64,000 nt of DNA from Verrucomicrobiia bacterium (GTDB taxonomy: Bacteria > Verrucomicrobiota > Verrucomicrobiia > Limisphaerales > JADLHS01): NCBI GenBank assembly GCA_023953615.1, contig JAMLJH010000001.1, positions 1,095,360 to 1,159,359 on the forward strand, given 5' to 3'. How positions within the stretch are numbered: position 1 is the first letter of the stretch; every line of letters begins with the position of its first letter. Below are positions 43,770 through 53,200 of the stretch, piece after piece. Below the pieces are notes generated by a model that had not been told where the DNA came from, made no database searches, and worked only from the letters and a program-made list of their open reading frames with translations. The translations under genes and the position numbers were made by a program.

Positions 43770-44633
43770 ATGCGCTTACTTTGCTGCTTATTGGGTGGGT
43801 GGTTGATCGGAGGCATTGCGGCCACGACCCAGGCTGAAACCAATTCCCCAACCGCACTGCGGGTCATGACGTTTAATCTGCGTTATGGCACGGCCTCGGA
43901 TGGCACCAACGTCTGGCCGAATCGTCGTCCACTCATACGCGAGTTGCTCACCAACGCCACGCCGGACCTCATCGGCACTCAGGAAGGGCTTTACCAACAA
44001 TTGCGCGAACTGGCGCAGGACCTGCCGGACTACCAGTGGACCGGCGTCGGGCGCGACGACGGCAAAACCAAGGGTGAGTTCATGGCGATTTTCTATCGGC
44101 CCACCCGTTTGGAAGCCCTGTCCACCAACCATTTTTGGTTGTCGGGCACGCCCGAAGTGCCCGGTTCAACCACCTGGGGCAACCAGATCCGACGCATGGT
44201 GACCTGGATGGAATTTCGCGATCGCGTTACTGACCAGAAATTCTTTTTCTTCAACACGCACTTTGATCATATCGTCCAACTGTCCCGGGAAAAGAGCGCG
44301 GAGCTGTTGCGCCAACGGGTGCAGGAATTAAACACCCAGCTTCCAGTGGTCGTTACCGGTGATTTCAATGCCGCCGCCCAGCGCAACCAGGTCTATACGT
44401 TGCTCACCGAGGATGGATTTTTCTCGGACACCTGGCTCGTCGCGAAAGAGCGGGTCAATGACGGCGTCAACACCTTCAACAATTATCAGCCGCCCGTTTG
44501 GAAGGGAAATCGCATTGACTGGATTCTGACGCGCGGCCCGGTGAAGGTGTTGCGGGGCGAAATCCTGACGGCGCATCAGGAGAACCGGTTTCCGAGCGAT
44601 CATTTCCCCGTAATGGTCTGGCTCACACTTTGA
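43770..44633 (+). CDS. Secreted endonuclease/exonuclease/phosphatase-family hydrolase
   Basis: A 287-residue exported EEP-fold protein. The signal peptide is LLCCLLGGWLIGGIAATTQA. Motifs in order: MTFNLRYG (Asn), GTQEG (metal Glu), NTHFDH, GDFNA, and SDHFPVMV (catalytic His). All expected residues are present. Exported verrucomicrobial and planctomycete members may cleave nucleic acids or phosphodiester lipids; the substrate is unknown. The ATG at 43770 is preferred to the TTG at 43746, which overlaps leuA. Confidence 0.88.
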   Translation: MRLLCCLLGGWLIGGIAATTQAETNSPTALRVMTFNLRYGTASDGTNVWPNRRPLIRELLTNATPDLIGTQEGLYQQLRELAQDLPDYQWTGVGRDDGKTKGEFMAIFYRPTRLEALSTNHFWLSGTPEVPGSTTWGNQIRRMVTWMEFRDRVTDQKFFFFNTHFDHIVQLSREKSAELLRQRVQELNTQLPVVVTGDFNAAAQRNQVYTLLTEDGFFSDTWLVAKERVNDGVNTFNNYQPPVWKGNRIDWILTRGPVKVLRGEILTAHQENRFPSDHFPVMVWLTL

Positions 44634-44718
44634 GCGTCCTCCCAATGAGCGCCACGAATTTTTTACTTTCAGTCTCGTCACGCAGCGGGTTTTACCATAA
44701 GTTTCAGTCGTTTTGTTT

Positions 44719-45606
44719 ATGAAGATTCTTGCTTCGGCCTGGTTAATCTTTCTGACCGGCATGATGCCGAGTGCGTTCGGCCAGCCTTGGTCCATCGTGG
44801 CCACCAATTCCAGACCGCCCGTACCTGGCGTTCCCAATCCCGTCATACCCGTATCGCCGCAACCGCGCGTCATGCATCCGGCGCAAACGCCGCCATTGGT
44901 GAACCAGGTCCTGCCTGATGGTATTCTCGCGTTCGACGCCGAGAAAAAGGAGTATCACGCCAAGGCCGGCGAACAAAACGGTGCGTTTGTTTTCAATGTC
45001 ACCAACATTGCCTCACACGAAGTCACGATTGCGCGCGTGCAAACCTCCTGCGGTTGCACCACGGCGAATATCCAGTTGCCAATGAAATTGGCGCCAAACC
45101 AGGTGGGCGAAATTCCGATCAATATGAATCTCGCCGGCAAATTCGGTAACGTCACGAAAACGGTCACCATCCATTCCGATCAGGGACAAAAGACGTTGCT
45201 GGTGACGAGCATCATCCCCGATCGGCAAACCAGCGCCATGACCATGGGGGCGAATCGCGAACGAAATCAGCAAATCGCCCTGGCGGATCGGCAGGCGGTT
45301 TTCCATGGTGACTGCGCGAGTTGCCACGTCGAACCGCTGATCGGCAAAACCGGCAAGGAACTGTACACCGCCGCCTGCGGAATTTGCCATGAGGCCGAAC
45401 ATCGCGCTTCCATGGTGACTGATTTGCATCGCCTCCCACCGCCCACCGATGCGGAGTATTGGCGCTTCTTCATCGTCAACGGCAAACCTGGCACCTTGAT
45501 GCCCGCGTTCGCACAACCGCAAGGCGGACCGCTATCGGACGCGCAGATTGCGTCCCTGGTGGAATATCTGGTCAAAGACTTTCCCAGTTCGGCCAAAGGC
45601 CAGTAG
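44719..45606 (+). CDS. DUF1573 domain fused to cytochrome c
   Basis: A 295-residue exported fusion. Signal peptide to about residue 21 (PSAFG-Q), then a Pro-rich linker. DUF1573 spans about 70-170 with the typical VQTSCGCTTANIQLP and a VTIHSDQ strand. The C-terminal cytochrome c region (about 190-290) carries two CxxCH motifs, CASCH and CGICH, 27 residues apart, and a distal Met in GTLMPAFAQ. The two haem sites in a domain of this size suggest a compact dihaem or one site that is vestigial. A periplasmic electron carrier is likely; its partner is unknown. The start is taken at the ATG, 6 bases inside a TTG. Confidence 0.85.
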   Translation: MKILASAWLIFLTGMMPSAFGQPWSIVATNSRPPVPGVPNPVIPVSPQPRVMHPAQTPPLVNQVLPDGILAFDAEKKEYHAKAGEQNGAFVFNVTNIASHEVTIARVQTSCGCTTANIQLPMKLAPNQVGEIPINMNLAGKFGNVTKTVTIHSDQGQKTLLVTSIIPDRQTSAMTMGANRERNQQIALADRQAVFHGDCASCHVEPLIGKTGKELYTAACGICHEAEHRASMVTDLHRLPPPTDAEYWRFFIVNGKPGTLMPAFAQPQGGPLSDAQIASLVEYLVKDFPSSAKGQ

Positions 45607-45698
45607 CGCCGCCGCTCGCCTGAGCGATTCGTTCGACCCGCTCCCCGGGCGCTGACTTTAAGCTTTGGCGCTCCCGGTCGAGTGCGTATCGTGCGCCT

Positions 45699-47771
45699 GT
45701 GTCAACTTCGGATGACCATGCGGAGCCTCTCGCCGTCCCCATTACCAGCCTCTGGGGTATCGGCTCGGAACGCGCCCACTTGTTGAGCAAATTGGGAATC
45801 ACCAGTATTGGCGATTTACTATTGCACAAACCACGGCGCTACGAGGATCGCCGCAAGTTTCTCACGATTCGCGAGCTTCAAATTGGCGAACCGGCCACGG
45901 TGCGCGGAAAAATTATCGCCGCCGGCGGCAAGAGCTTCCGCCGGGGCGCGCGGCGCATGTTCGAATGTGTTTTGGATGACGGCACGGCGCACCTCCATTT
46001 GCGTTGGTGGCAGGCTCAACCGTGGATGGAAAATTACTTCGTCCGCGATCGCGAGTTTCTGGCCTTCGGGAAAACCGACTCGCTGCGGCCCCGGACTTTT
46101 GAACATCCGGAAACCGAACTGATCGAGGCGGGCGACGACGATTTCATTCACGTCAACCGCATCGTACCGATTCATCCGTTGACTGAAGGACTGACTGCGC
46201 GCGTGATGCGCAGTCTCATCTGGCGCGCGCTCGAACATTACCAAGCCGCCATCACTGAACCCGAATGGAGGCAACTCCTCGATGCGCGTCTCCAGATCAC
46301 TGCAACCCAGACGCCGCCCGCCTACGAATTGCCTGAATGGTCGCGCGCCCGAGCCATTCACCAACTGCACTTTCCCGATGAACTTGCGAATGCGGAAGCC
46401 GCCCGGCAAAGATTGGCGTTGGACGAATTTATCGCCCTACAACTGCAAATTCTGTCGCGCCGCAAAAATTTTGAGAGCAAGGCCAGCGCCCTGCCCTGCG
46501 CGGGTACCAACCGTCTGATCAAGCCGTTTCTGGCTTCGGTCGGCTTCAAACTCACCTCCGCTCAAACGCGCGTGCTCCGCGAAATCCGAACCGACATGGG
46601 CGGGGCGCATCCGATGCGTCGGCTCCTGCAGGGCGACGTTGGCTCAGGCAAAACGGTGGTTGCCGCCGCTACCGCCTTGATGGCTTTGGAGAGCGGTTTC
46701 AACGCCGCCCTCATGGCGCCAACCGAGATTCTTGCCACTCAGCATTTCCATCATTTTTCGCGTTGGTTCACTCCGCTCGGGGTCCGGGTGGAAATTCAAA
46801 CCGGGGCGCGAAAATCATCCACAACTTCGGCAGCAGTGCCACCGTCTCATGCCCTGGAACGATCCAGCAAGCTCCCGACTTTATACGTCGGCACCCACGC
46901 GCTGCTGACTCAGGGTTTTAACCTGCCCCGGCTGGGCCTGGTGGTGATTGACGAGCAACACAAATTTGGCGTGACCCAGCGCGAGCAACTCGTGCGCAAA
47001 GGAAATTACCCTCATCTGTTGGTGATGACCGCCACGCCCATCCCGCGCACGCTGGGACTGACGCTGTACGGGGATCTGGACATTTCGATCATTGATAAAC
47101 CGCCCGCCGGTCGCGGCACGATCAAAACTTTTTTGCGCAGCACCGAACGTCTGCCGCGCGTTTGGGAATTTCTCCGGCAGCAACTCCGCCTGGGGCGGCA
47201 GGCTTACGTGGTTTATCCGCGCGTCGAGGAAAACGCCGATGGCTTGAAAGCCGTCACCAAGGAATGGGACGGCTTGCGAAAAAGTCTCGCGCCATTCCGG
47301 GTGGGTCTGTTGCACGGTCGCCTCAAACCGGCTGAAAAAGAAAGCACCATGACCGCGTTCCGGGACAACACCATTCAAGTGCTGCTGGCCACTTCGTTGA
47401 TTGAAGTCGGAGTGGATGTTGCCAACGCCACGGTAATGTTGATCGAAAACGCCGAGTCTTTTGGTCTGGCGCAATTGCATCAATTACGCGGGCGGATTGG
47501 CCGGGGCGCGCCGGACAGTTTTTGCATTCTCATTTCCGATGTTCTCGATCCTGCCACTCGAGAGCGATTGCAAACATTGGTGGAAACGACGGATGGTTTT
47601 CGCATTGCCGAAGCGGATCTGAAACTTCGCGGCCCCGGCGAATTATTGGGGCAACAACAAAGCGGCTTGCCGCCCTTCCGCTTTGGCTCTCTCGGTGGCG
47701 ATCTGCCGCTGGTCCAACAAGCGCGTCACCTGGCTGCCGCAGTGCTCGCGGTCAAAGCAGCAAAAGATTGA
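45699..47771 (+). CDS. recG: ATP-dependent DNA helicase RecG
   Basis: A 690-residue branch-migration helicase for stalled forks and Holliday junctions. The N-terminal wedge/OB domain opens with SLWGIGSERAHLLSKLGI. Walker A is GDVGSGKT (about 311-318), motif II DEQH (about 417), motif III MTATPIPRTL and the C-terminal motif VI region QLRGRIGRGAPDSF. All are complete and length is normal. GTG start at 45699. No spoT/rpoZ neighbours as in Enterobacteria; it is followed 46 bases later by a TolC gene. Confidence 0.96.
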   Translation: MSTSDDHAEPLAVPITSLWGIGSERAHLLSKLGITSIGDLLLHKPRRYEDRRKFLTIRELQIGEPATVRGKIIAAGGKSFRRGARRMFECVLDDGTAHLHLRWWQAQPWMENYFVRDREFLAFGKTDSLRPRTFEHPETELIEAGDDDFIHVNRIVPIHPLTEGLTARVMRSLIWRALEHYQAAITEPEWRQLLDARLQITATQTPPAYELPEWSRARAIHQLHFPDELANAEAARQRLALDEFIALQLQILSRRKNFESKASALPCAGTNRLIKPFLASVGFKLTSAQTRVLREIRTDMGGAHPMRRLLQGDVGSGKTVVAAATALMALESGFNAALMAPTEILATQHFHHFSRWFTPLGVRVEIQTGARKSSTTSAAVPPSHALERSSKLPTLYVGTHALLTQGFNLPRLGLVVIDEQHKFGVTQREQLVRKGNYPHLLVMTATPIPRTLGLTLYGDLDISIIDKPPAGRGTIKTFLRSTERLPRVWEFLRQQLRLGRQAYVVYPRVEENADGLKAVTKEWDGLRKSLAPFRVGLLHGRLKPAEKESTMTAFRDNTIQVLLATSLIEVGVDVANATVMLIENAESFGLAQLHQLRGRIGRGAPDSFCILISDVLDPATRERLQTLVETTDGFRIAEADLKLRGPGELLGQQQSGLPPFRFGSLGGDLPLVQQARHLAAAVLAVKAAKD

Positions 47772-47817
47772 GTCGCACCGCTGCTTTTTCCCATAATCTT
47801 TCGCGGCTATCTTCGTT

Positions 47818-49206
47818 ATGAACGACGACCACATTATTTCCCGTCCACTTGTCAAAACCTTGGTTGGTTTTGGAATGGTTTGCGCCTTGCTCCTGGCCCC
47901 GGACCGCGTTGGCGCCGAGAGTATCCATACCCAACCACCCGCCTGGTTGAACCAGCCACTGCCCTTGGTGGATGCGCTCAATCTGGCGCTCAAACAAAAC
48001 CGAACCATTCTGAAATCCCGTCAGGACCTGGAAGCCGCAACTGGCGTCTCGCTGCAAACCCGGGCCGTGATAATCCCGAAACTTCAATCCTCGGGCAGTT
48101 ATACCGATACGGACCGACGGATGCTGGAAGCGTTCTATCCCGGCCAGGTAATTGATCGTCAGAACTGGAACGCCGACCTGCAAATCGTCCAATCGCTCTT
48201 CGAGGGTGGACGGATGATTTCCTCCCTGCGCGCCGCCAAACTCATCAAGGAACAGGCGTTTCTCCAACATCAAACCGTCGTGGCCGACACCCTGCTTGCC
48301 ACCCGGATCGCCTATTACGACGTGCTGCTCGCTGGTCAGGAAATCGTCGTGCGCGACGCTTCGGTAAGTCTTTTGACCAAGGAACTCCAGGACGAGCAAC
48401 ACCGTTACGCCGCCGGCACGGTGCCGCGATTTAACGTCTTGCGCGCGGAAGTGGCCGTGGCCAACGCCCGCCCACCATTGATTCGCGCCCGCAATGCCCA
48501 ACGCATCGCTCAGAACAATCTGGCCCAGTTGCTCGGTTGCAATTTACCGCGCGAAATGTGGGAGACAATTCCCATGCGGCTTACCGATAGCCTGGAGACC
48601 GCCCCCTTCGACATTCAATTATCGGTGGCCATCGCCCAAGCTCTGGAAAAACGCACCGAACTGGGCGTGCTCCGCAAGTCCGAGAAGCTGCGCCAGGAAG
48701 ACATCATCAGCGCACGCAGCGAACGCTGGCCCCACCTGCAGGGATTCGCCGGCTGGGGCTGGCGCGATTCCAGTTTAACCACGGATTTGAGTGATAAAGT
48801 GGATGGCTGGCAGGTCGGCGTCCGCATGAACTGGTTTATTTTTGACGGTCTGGCCACGCGCGGCAAAGTGACGCAAGCAAAGGCCGCGCATGAAAAAAGC
48901 CTGGTGGAGATTGACGACACGAGCAGTCGCATCGAACTCGAAGTGCGGACGGCCTACACCGCGTTCGTCAGCGCGCGGGAAGTTTTGGAATCTCAGAAAA
49001 AAGTTCAGGAACAAGCGGACGAAGCGTTGCGCCTGGCCAAGTCCCGTGCTGAAGCGGGAACGGCGACACAATTGGACGTGCTCACCGCCGAAACGGCGCT
49101 GACCGAAGCGCGCACGACTCAGATTCAGGCCGAATACGACTACGCCGTGGCGGTGGCCAAATTGGAACGCGCCATTGGCGCATTCGGAAATGCAGAGCCG
49201 GAGTAA
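47818..49206 (+). CDS. TolC-family outer membrane efflux protein
   Basis: A 462-residue outer-membrane channel subunit. A signal peptide covers about 1-31 (ending VGA-ES). Two OEP repeats are visible, each opening with a helical hairpin: PLVDALNLALKQNRTILKS and the second around SVAIAQALEKRTELGVLRKS. The protein is rich in Ala/Glu/Gln coiled-coil helix throughout. It would form the outer-membrane duct of an RND or ABC tripartite exporter, but no inner-membrane partner is in the window. The DHA2 exporter 38 kb away is not an obvious partner. Confidence 0.88.
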   Translation: MNDDHIISRPLVKTLVGFGMVCALLLAPDRVGAESIHTQPPAWLNQPLPLVDALNLALKQNRTILKSRQDLEAATGVSLQTRAVIIPKLQSSGSYTDTDRRMLEAFYPGQVIDRQNWNADLQIVQSLFEGGRMISSLRAAKLIKEQAFLQHQTVVADTLLATRIAYYDVLLAGQEIVVRDASVSLLTKELQDEQHRYAAGTVPRFNVLRAEVAVANARPPLIRARNAQRIAQNNLAQLLGCNLPREMWETIPMRLTDSLETAPFDIQLSVAIAQALEKRTELGVLRKSEKLRQEDIISARSERWPHLQGFAGWGWRDSSLTTDLSDKVDGWQVGVRMNWFIFDGLATRGKVTQAKAAHEKSLVEIDDTSSRIELEVRTAYTAFVSAREVLESQKKVQEQADEALRLAKSRAEAGTATQLDVLTAETALTEARTTQIQAEYDYAVAVAKLERAIGAFGNAEPE

Positions 49207-49430
49207 ACCCTGGGTTTTAAGCCAGAACGATTCGATTGGAGCTTGGGTGGAACGGGCCAACTGCATCCTTCCGACTGAGCCAGATCACTCATCACATCCG
49301 CAAGACAAGCGCCCAACCTCCGCTCCTGATGACAACAGGCTCGCAATGTTCCTGACGTTGGGAGTTCGCAGTTCGTAGTTGGGTGGGAATTAAACTTGGT
49401 CAAACCGCACTTTAACTTTAGCCTGCCGTC

Positions 49431-49907
49431 ATGGTTCATGTCGGTATTGGTTACGATGTTCATCAGCTGGTTGCGGGACGCAAACTGTTTCTCGGCGGAG
49501 TGGAGATTGCCCATTCCAAAGGGCTTGACGGTCATTCCGATGCAGACGCGCTGCTGCACGCCATTTGCGACGCGCTGCTCGGCGCGTTGGGCGAGGGCGA
49601 CATCGGCCATTTTTTCCCCAACACCGACCCACGTTGGCACAACGCGCCCAGTCGCATTTTTCTCGAAGCCGTGGCCCACAAGATCGCGGAAACCAAGAGC
49701 CGGATTGTCAATGTGGACGCAACGGTGATCGCGCAAGCGCCAAAAATATATCCGCACGTCGCCGCGATGAAGAAAGGTATTGCCGGGGCGTTAAACATCT
49801 CCGAAGCGCAAATCGGCATCAAAGCCACCACCAACGAACAGATGGGTTTCATCGGACGCGAGGAAGGCATCGCGGCCATGGCGGTCGCCAGTGTGGACCG
49901 TCCCTGA
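49431..49907 (+). CDS. ispF: 2-C-methyl-D-erythritol 2,4-cyclodiphosphate synthase
   Basis: A 158-residue MEP-pathway enzyme for isoprenoid synthesis. Metal ligands are in GIGYDVHQL and HAICDALLGA; GDIGHFFPN and ATTNEQMGFIGREEGIAAMA complete the family pattern. Length is normal. The 224-base gap upstream (49207-49430) shows no gene; it likely holds its promoter. It is not fused to ispD. Confidence 0.97.
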   Translation: MVHVGIGYDVHQLVAGRKLFLGGVEIAHSKGLDGHSDADALLHAICDALLGALGEGDIGHFFPNTDPRWHNAPSRIFLEAVAHKIAETKSRIVNVDATVIAQAPKIYPHVAAMKKGIAGALNISEAQIGIKATTNEQMGFIGREEGIAAMAVASVDRP

Positions 49908-49978
49908 CCATCAAGTTGGCTCAGCCCGCACCGCCGCAAAATCCAAGCTCCAGCGCGATAGACCACAAACTCTGACTC

Positions 49979-50254
49979 ATGCCTAAAGCTGAAATCAGTT
50001 GGAAACGCACCACCGAAACGGGTGAAAAACTGCAAGTCACCGCCCAGCGTGTGGGAGGCGAATGGCGCTTCTCACAACGCGCGAAGCGATTCGACCAATG
50101 GCAACCGATGGCCGAGCCGCCGCTCGAAGATTGGTTGCTACTGCTGGACGCCGTGCAACGCCTGATTACGCGCCGCCGATTGCAACCGGACCACGAAGCC
50201 CTGGTGCGCCGCCGCATTCTTGAACGCTTTCCCGAAGCCAAACTGGATGCGTAA
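49979..50254 (+). CDS. Small conserved-type hypothetical protein
   Basis: A 91-residue soluble protein. No family recognised. It reads as a two-part fold: a beta-rich N-terminus (EISWKRTTETGEKLQVTAQRVGGEWRF) and a basic helical C-terminus (RRRLQPDHEALVRRRILERFPEAK). It lies 71 bases after ispF on the same strand and convergent with the ribosomal cluster. Codon use fits neighbouring genes, supporting a real gene. Confidence 0.65.
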   Translation: MPKAEISWKRTTETGEKLQVTAQRVGGEWRFSQRAKRFDQWQPMAEPPLEDWLLLLDAVQRLITRRRLQPDHEALVRRRILERFPEAKLDA

Positions 50255-50320
50255 ATTTCCGGGGTGATAAAAGCCGGACGCGACCAGCGGCGGCGAAGTT
50301 GCGGCGACAAGCCTACGCCA

Positions 50321-50348
50321 ATAAAAAAGCCCGCTGGTTAAGCGGGCT
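50321..50348 (-). terminator. Rho-independent terminator of the ribosomal cluster
   Basis: A perfect 8-bp stem AGCCCGCT (50328-50335)/AGCGGGCT (50341-50348) with loop GGTTA, followed on the minus strand by six Ts. It lies 20 bases past rplQ. Confidence 0.9.
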
Positions 50349-50367
50349 GGAAAGAACGATTTCTGGT

Positions 50368-50841
50368 TTACTTGGCAGCAGCGGCTTCTTTTTTATCCGC
50401 CTCTTTGGTCGCTTCCGGCGCGGCGGAGATCAACTCATCCACCCATTCCAAGATGGCTTTTGACGCGGCGTCGCCGGGTCGCTGTTCCAATTTGATGATC
50501 CGGGTATAGCCGCCCACGCGGTCTTTGAAAGCGGGTGCGATGTCCTCGAACAAGATGCGCAGCACGTCTTCATTGGCGCGCCACTTCTTTTTCTCAGCCT
50601 TGCTCAGCGGGGCGGCCGGGCCGCGGGTGTGCAAACGGGCGGCAGCCAACCGGCGGGCCTGAAGCGTGCCCTGCTTGCCCAGCGTCACCATTTTTTCCGC
50701 CACCGGGCGGGCGGCCTTGGCCTTGGCCAAAGTGGTGGTGATGCGCTTGTGCTTGATCAAACTGCAGACCATGTTCGCCAGCATCGCATTGCGATGCTCG
50801 AACTGGCGGCCCAGCTTGGCGGTTCTTTTCAGGTGTCGCAT
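50368..50841 (-). CDS. rplQ: Ribosomal protein L17
   Basis: Large-subunit protein near the exit tunnel, 157 residues. The family start MRHLKRTAKLGR and ANMVCSLIKHKRITTTLAKAK are clear. It has an Ala/Lys/Glu-rich C-terminal tail of about 20 residues beyond the usual end. It is the last gene of the cluster, 5 bases after rpoA. Confidence 0.97.
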   Translation of the reverse strand: MRHLKRTAKLGRQFEHRNAMLANMVCSLIKHKRITTTLAKAKAARPVAEKMVTLGKQGTLQARRLAAARLHTRGPAAPLSKAEKKKWRANEDVLRILFEDIAPAFKDRVGGYTRIIKLEQRPGDAASKAILEWVDELISAAPEATKEADKKEAAAAK

Positions 50842-50846
50842 AAAAT

Positions 50847-51860
50847 TTACAACGCTTTGGATTCTTCTTTCGCTCCGTCAATCAGACCGGGTTCAAAAGT
50901 CATGCCCAACGACAAGCCCAATCCCACCAACTTGTCTTTGATTTCGTTCAGCGATTTCTTGCCGAAATTGCGGTACTTCAGCATTTCGGATTCGCTCTTC
51001 ATGGCCAACTGACCCACGGTGGTGATGTTCGCGTTGTTCAAGCAATTGGCGGCGCGCACGCTCAATTCAATTTCGTTCACGCTCATGTTGAGCAGCTTCT
51101 TGAGCTTCAACTTCTCGTCGTCCTGTTTGTCCACCGTTTCTTCAAACTCCACGGCGTTCTTGTCGTAACCAACGAACACGTCCAGGTGGTGCGCCAGGAT
51201 GGCGGAGGCCTGCGTCAGAGCGTCGTCCGGCGTAATCCGGCCATCGGTCCAAATCTCGAGCACCAACCGATCGTAGTCGGTCCGGTTGCCGACGCGCGCG
51301 GCCTCGACGGCGTAACGCACGCGGGTCACGGGTGAGAACAACGAATCAATCGCAATGACACCGATCGCCTGACCCGCTTTCTTGTTTTCGTCGCCGGTCA
51401 AAAAGCCGCGCCCGACCTTGACGGTCAGTTCCAGCTCGAGCTTTTTCTTTTTGTCGAGCGTGCAAAGCACTTCGTCCGGATTGACCAGCTCAATGTTTTG
51501 ATTGAGCTGAATATCCCCGGCGGTCACTGTTCCCTCCTTGTTCACCGAAAGCAACAACACCTGTTCATCGCGGGTGTGCGCCTTGAACTTGAGTTTTTTG
51601 AGGTTCAACACGATTTCCGTGACGTCCTCCACCACTCCTTCAACGGTGGCAAATTCGTGCATGGCGCCATCTATCTTGATGGCGGTGATAGCTGCGCCTT
51701 CCAGCGAACTGAGCAACACGCGCCGCAACGAATTGCCGATGGTGTGACCGTAACCGGTTTCAAACGGTTCGGCGACAAATTTGGCATAAACCTCCGTCGC
51801 GCTTGACTCATCCTTGGTCAAACGCTTGGGCATTTCAAAACGACCGAGACGTACTGGCAT
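50847..51860 (-). CDS. rpoA: RNA polymerase alpha subunit
   Basis: A 337-residue subunit. The N-terminal dimerisation domain has GYGHTIGNSLRRVLLSSLEGAA; the C-terminal domain (about 265-325) has VNEIELSVRAANCLNNANI and KSLNEIKDKL. Both domains are full length. It stands between rpsD and rplQ, the standard alpha-operon position; 109 bases separate it from rpsD (51861-51969). Confidence 0.98.
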   Translation of the reverse strand: MPVRLGRFEMPKRLTKDESSATEVYAKFVAEPFETGYGHTIGNSLRRVLLSSLEGAAITAIKIDGAMHEFATVEGVVEDVTEIVLNLKKLKFKAHTRDEQVLLLSVNKEGTVTAGDIQLNQNIELVNPDEVLCTLDKKKKLELELTVKVGRGFLTGDENKKAGQAIGVIAIDSLFSPVTRVRYAVEAARVGNRTDYDRLVLEIWTDGRITPDDALTQASAILAHHLDVFVGYDKNAVEFEETVDKQDDEKLKLKKLLNMSVNEIELSVRAANCLNNANITTVGQLAMKSESEMLKYRNFGKKSLNEIKDKLVGLGLSLGMTFEPGLIDGAKEESKAL

Positions 51861-51969
51861 GATTTCCTTTCAACAATTTTAATCTGACGCCGCCGCCGTT
51901 ATTCCCGCCAACGACCGCGTCCGTATAATTGTATTGCAAAAGTTCCGCAGCCGCGGAACGGGTTGTTGT

Positions 51970-52578
51970 TTAACGGGAATAAAATTCGACCACCGCTTGT
52001 TCGTTGGCGATGGGGTTGATTTCCTCACGCGTCGGCACGCGCATCACCACGCCTTTGAACTCGTCCTTGTTCAGGGCCAGCCAATCGGGCACGGCGCGGC
52101 TGGTGGATAATTCCAGCGCCCGCGTCGCCATTTGATGAGATACCGTGGTGTCCTTGACCGTGATCACGTCATTCACCTTGAGGGCGTAGGAAGGAATGCT
52201 GACTTTGCGTCCATTCACCGCCACGTGACCGTGCGCCACCATCTGTCGCGCCGCGGCACGGGTCGTGCCAAAACCCAGATGGAAAACGACGTTGTCCAGG
52301 CGGGTTTCCAAAATTTGCAACATGTGCTCGCCCGTCACGCCACGACGGCGCAGCGCCTTCTGATAAACCCCGCGGAATTGTCGTTCCAGCAAACCGTAGT
52401 AGTAACGCAGTTTCTGCTTCTCCACCAACCCCAGACCATAATCGGTCAGTTTGCGGCGGGATTTCGGACCATGCACGCCGGGCGGATAATTGCGCCGTTC
52501 GAGATATTTCGTCGGGCCAAACATCGGAATACCGAAGCGGCGGCTGATGCGAACACGAGGACCTTTGTAACGAGCCAT
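51970..52578 (-). CDS. rpsD: Ribosomal protein S4
   Basis: A 202-residue small-subunit assembly protein and, in many bacteria, repressor of its own operon. It has the S4 RNA-binding domain (RLDNVVFHLGFGTTRAAARQMVAHGHVAVNGR). The N-terminal zinc-finger Cys residues of some S4 proteins are absent, so it is a C-minus form. Confidence 0.98.
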   Translation of the reverse strand: MARYKGPRVRISRRFGIPMFGPTKYLERRNYPPGVHGPKSRRKLTDYGLGLVEKQKLRYYYGLLERQFRGVYQKALRRRGVTGEHMLQILETRLDNVVFHLGFGTTRAAARQMVAHGHVAVNGRKVSIPSYALKVNDVITVKDTTVSHQMATRALELSTSRAVPDWLALNKDEFKGVVMRVPTREEINPIANEQAVVEFYSR

Positions 52579-52609
52579 AGCAAATGATTAATTCAAATTT
52601 AATTCCGAT

Positions 52610-53188
52610 TTAGACGCGGCGTTTCTTGCGCGGGCGACAACCATTGTGCGGCACGGGCGTCACGTCCTTGATCGAGCTGATGTCCAATCCGATTGCTTGC
52701 AAGGCGCGGATGGCTGATTCACGCCCCGAACCGGGACCCTTGACCCGCACTTCCACTTCCTTCATGCCGTGCGCCATGGCCTGGCGCGCGGCGTCCTGCG
52801 CCACCATCTGCGCGGCGTAGGCGGTGCTCTTTCGGGAGCCTTTGAATCCCACCCGCCCGGCGGCTGACCAGCCAATCAAATTACCGTGCATGTCGGTGAT
52901 TGAAACCTGCGTGTTATTGAAGGTCGCAAGAATGTTGGCAATTCCGGCCGAAACATTTTTGGCGTGCTTCGCCTTGATGATCTTCTTGGCGCTCGCGTCT
53001 TCGCCCAACAGTTCCGCCGCCGTGGGCGCGGCGGCCGCGACTGGCGCGACGGCCTCGGGTTTGGATTCCGCTGCGGGTGCCGCAGCCTTCTTCGCCTTCG
53101 GTTCGGCAGTCGCCGTCACCTTTTCCGCCCCAGCTTCCGCGCTGGTTTCCTGGGTCGGAGTGGTTTTTTTCTTCGTCTCGTCAGCCAT
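52610..53188 (-). CDS. rpsK: Ribosomal protein S11 with long N-terminal extension
   Basis: A 192-residue protein whose C-terminal 125 residues are ordinary S11 ([26 protein letters not shown] ... [10 protein letters not shown]). The first 65 or so residues are an Ala/Glu/Lys/Thr-rich low-complexity extension, absent from typical 129-residue S11. The ATG at 53188 is chosen; a TTG at 53197 is also in frame. It lies 12 bases after rpsM. Confidence 0.96.
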   Translation of the reverse strand: MADETKKKTTPTQETSAEAGAEKVTATAEPKAKKAAAPAAESKPEAVAPVAAAAPTAAELLGEDASAKKIIKAKHAKNVSAGIANILATFNNTQVSITDMHGNLIGWSAAGRVGFKGSRKSTAYAAQMVAQDAARQAMAHGMKEVEVRVKGPGSGRESAIRALQAIGLDISSIKDVTPVPHNGCRPRKKRRV

Positions 53189-53200
53189 AAAAATCAAATT

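Noticed and set aside
45607..45698. The GC-rich stretch between the DUF1573 and recG genes as a terminator
   Set aside because: It has short complementary runs but no clear stem with a U-tract.
49207..49430. The gap between the TolC and ispF genes as a possible small gene
   Set aside because: Frames there are short, without Shine-Dalgarno or family features; it is more likely promoter and leader sequence.
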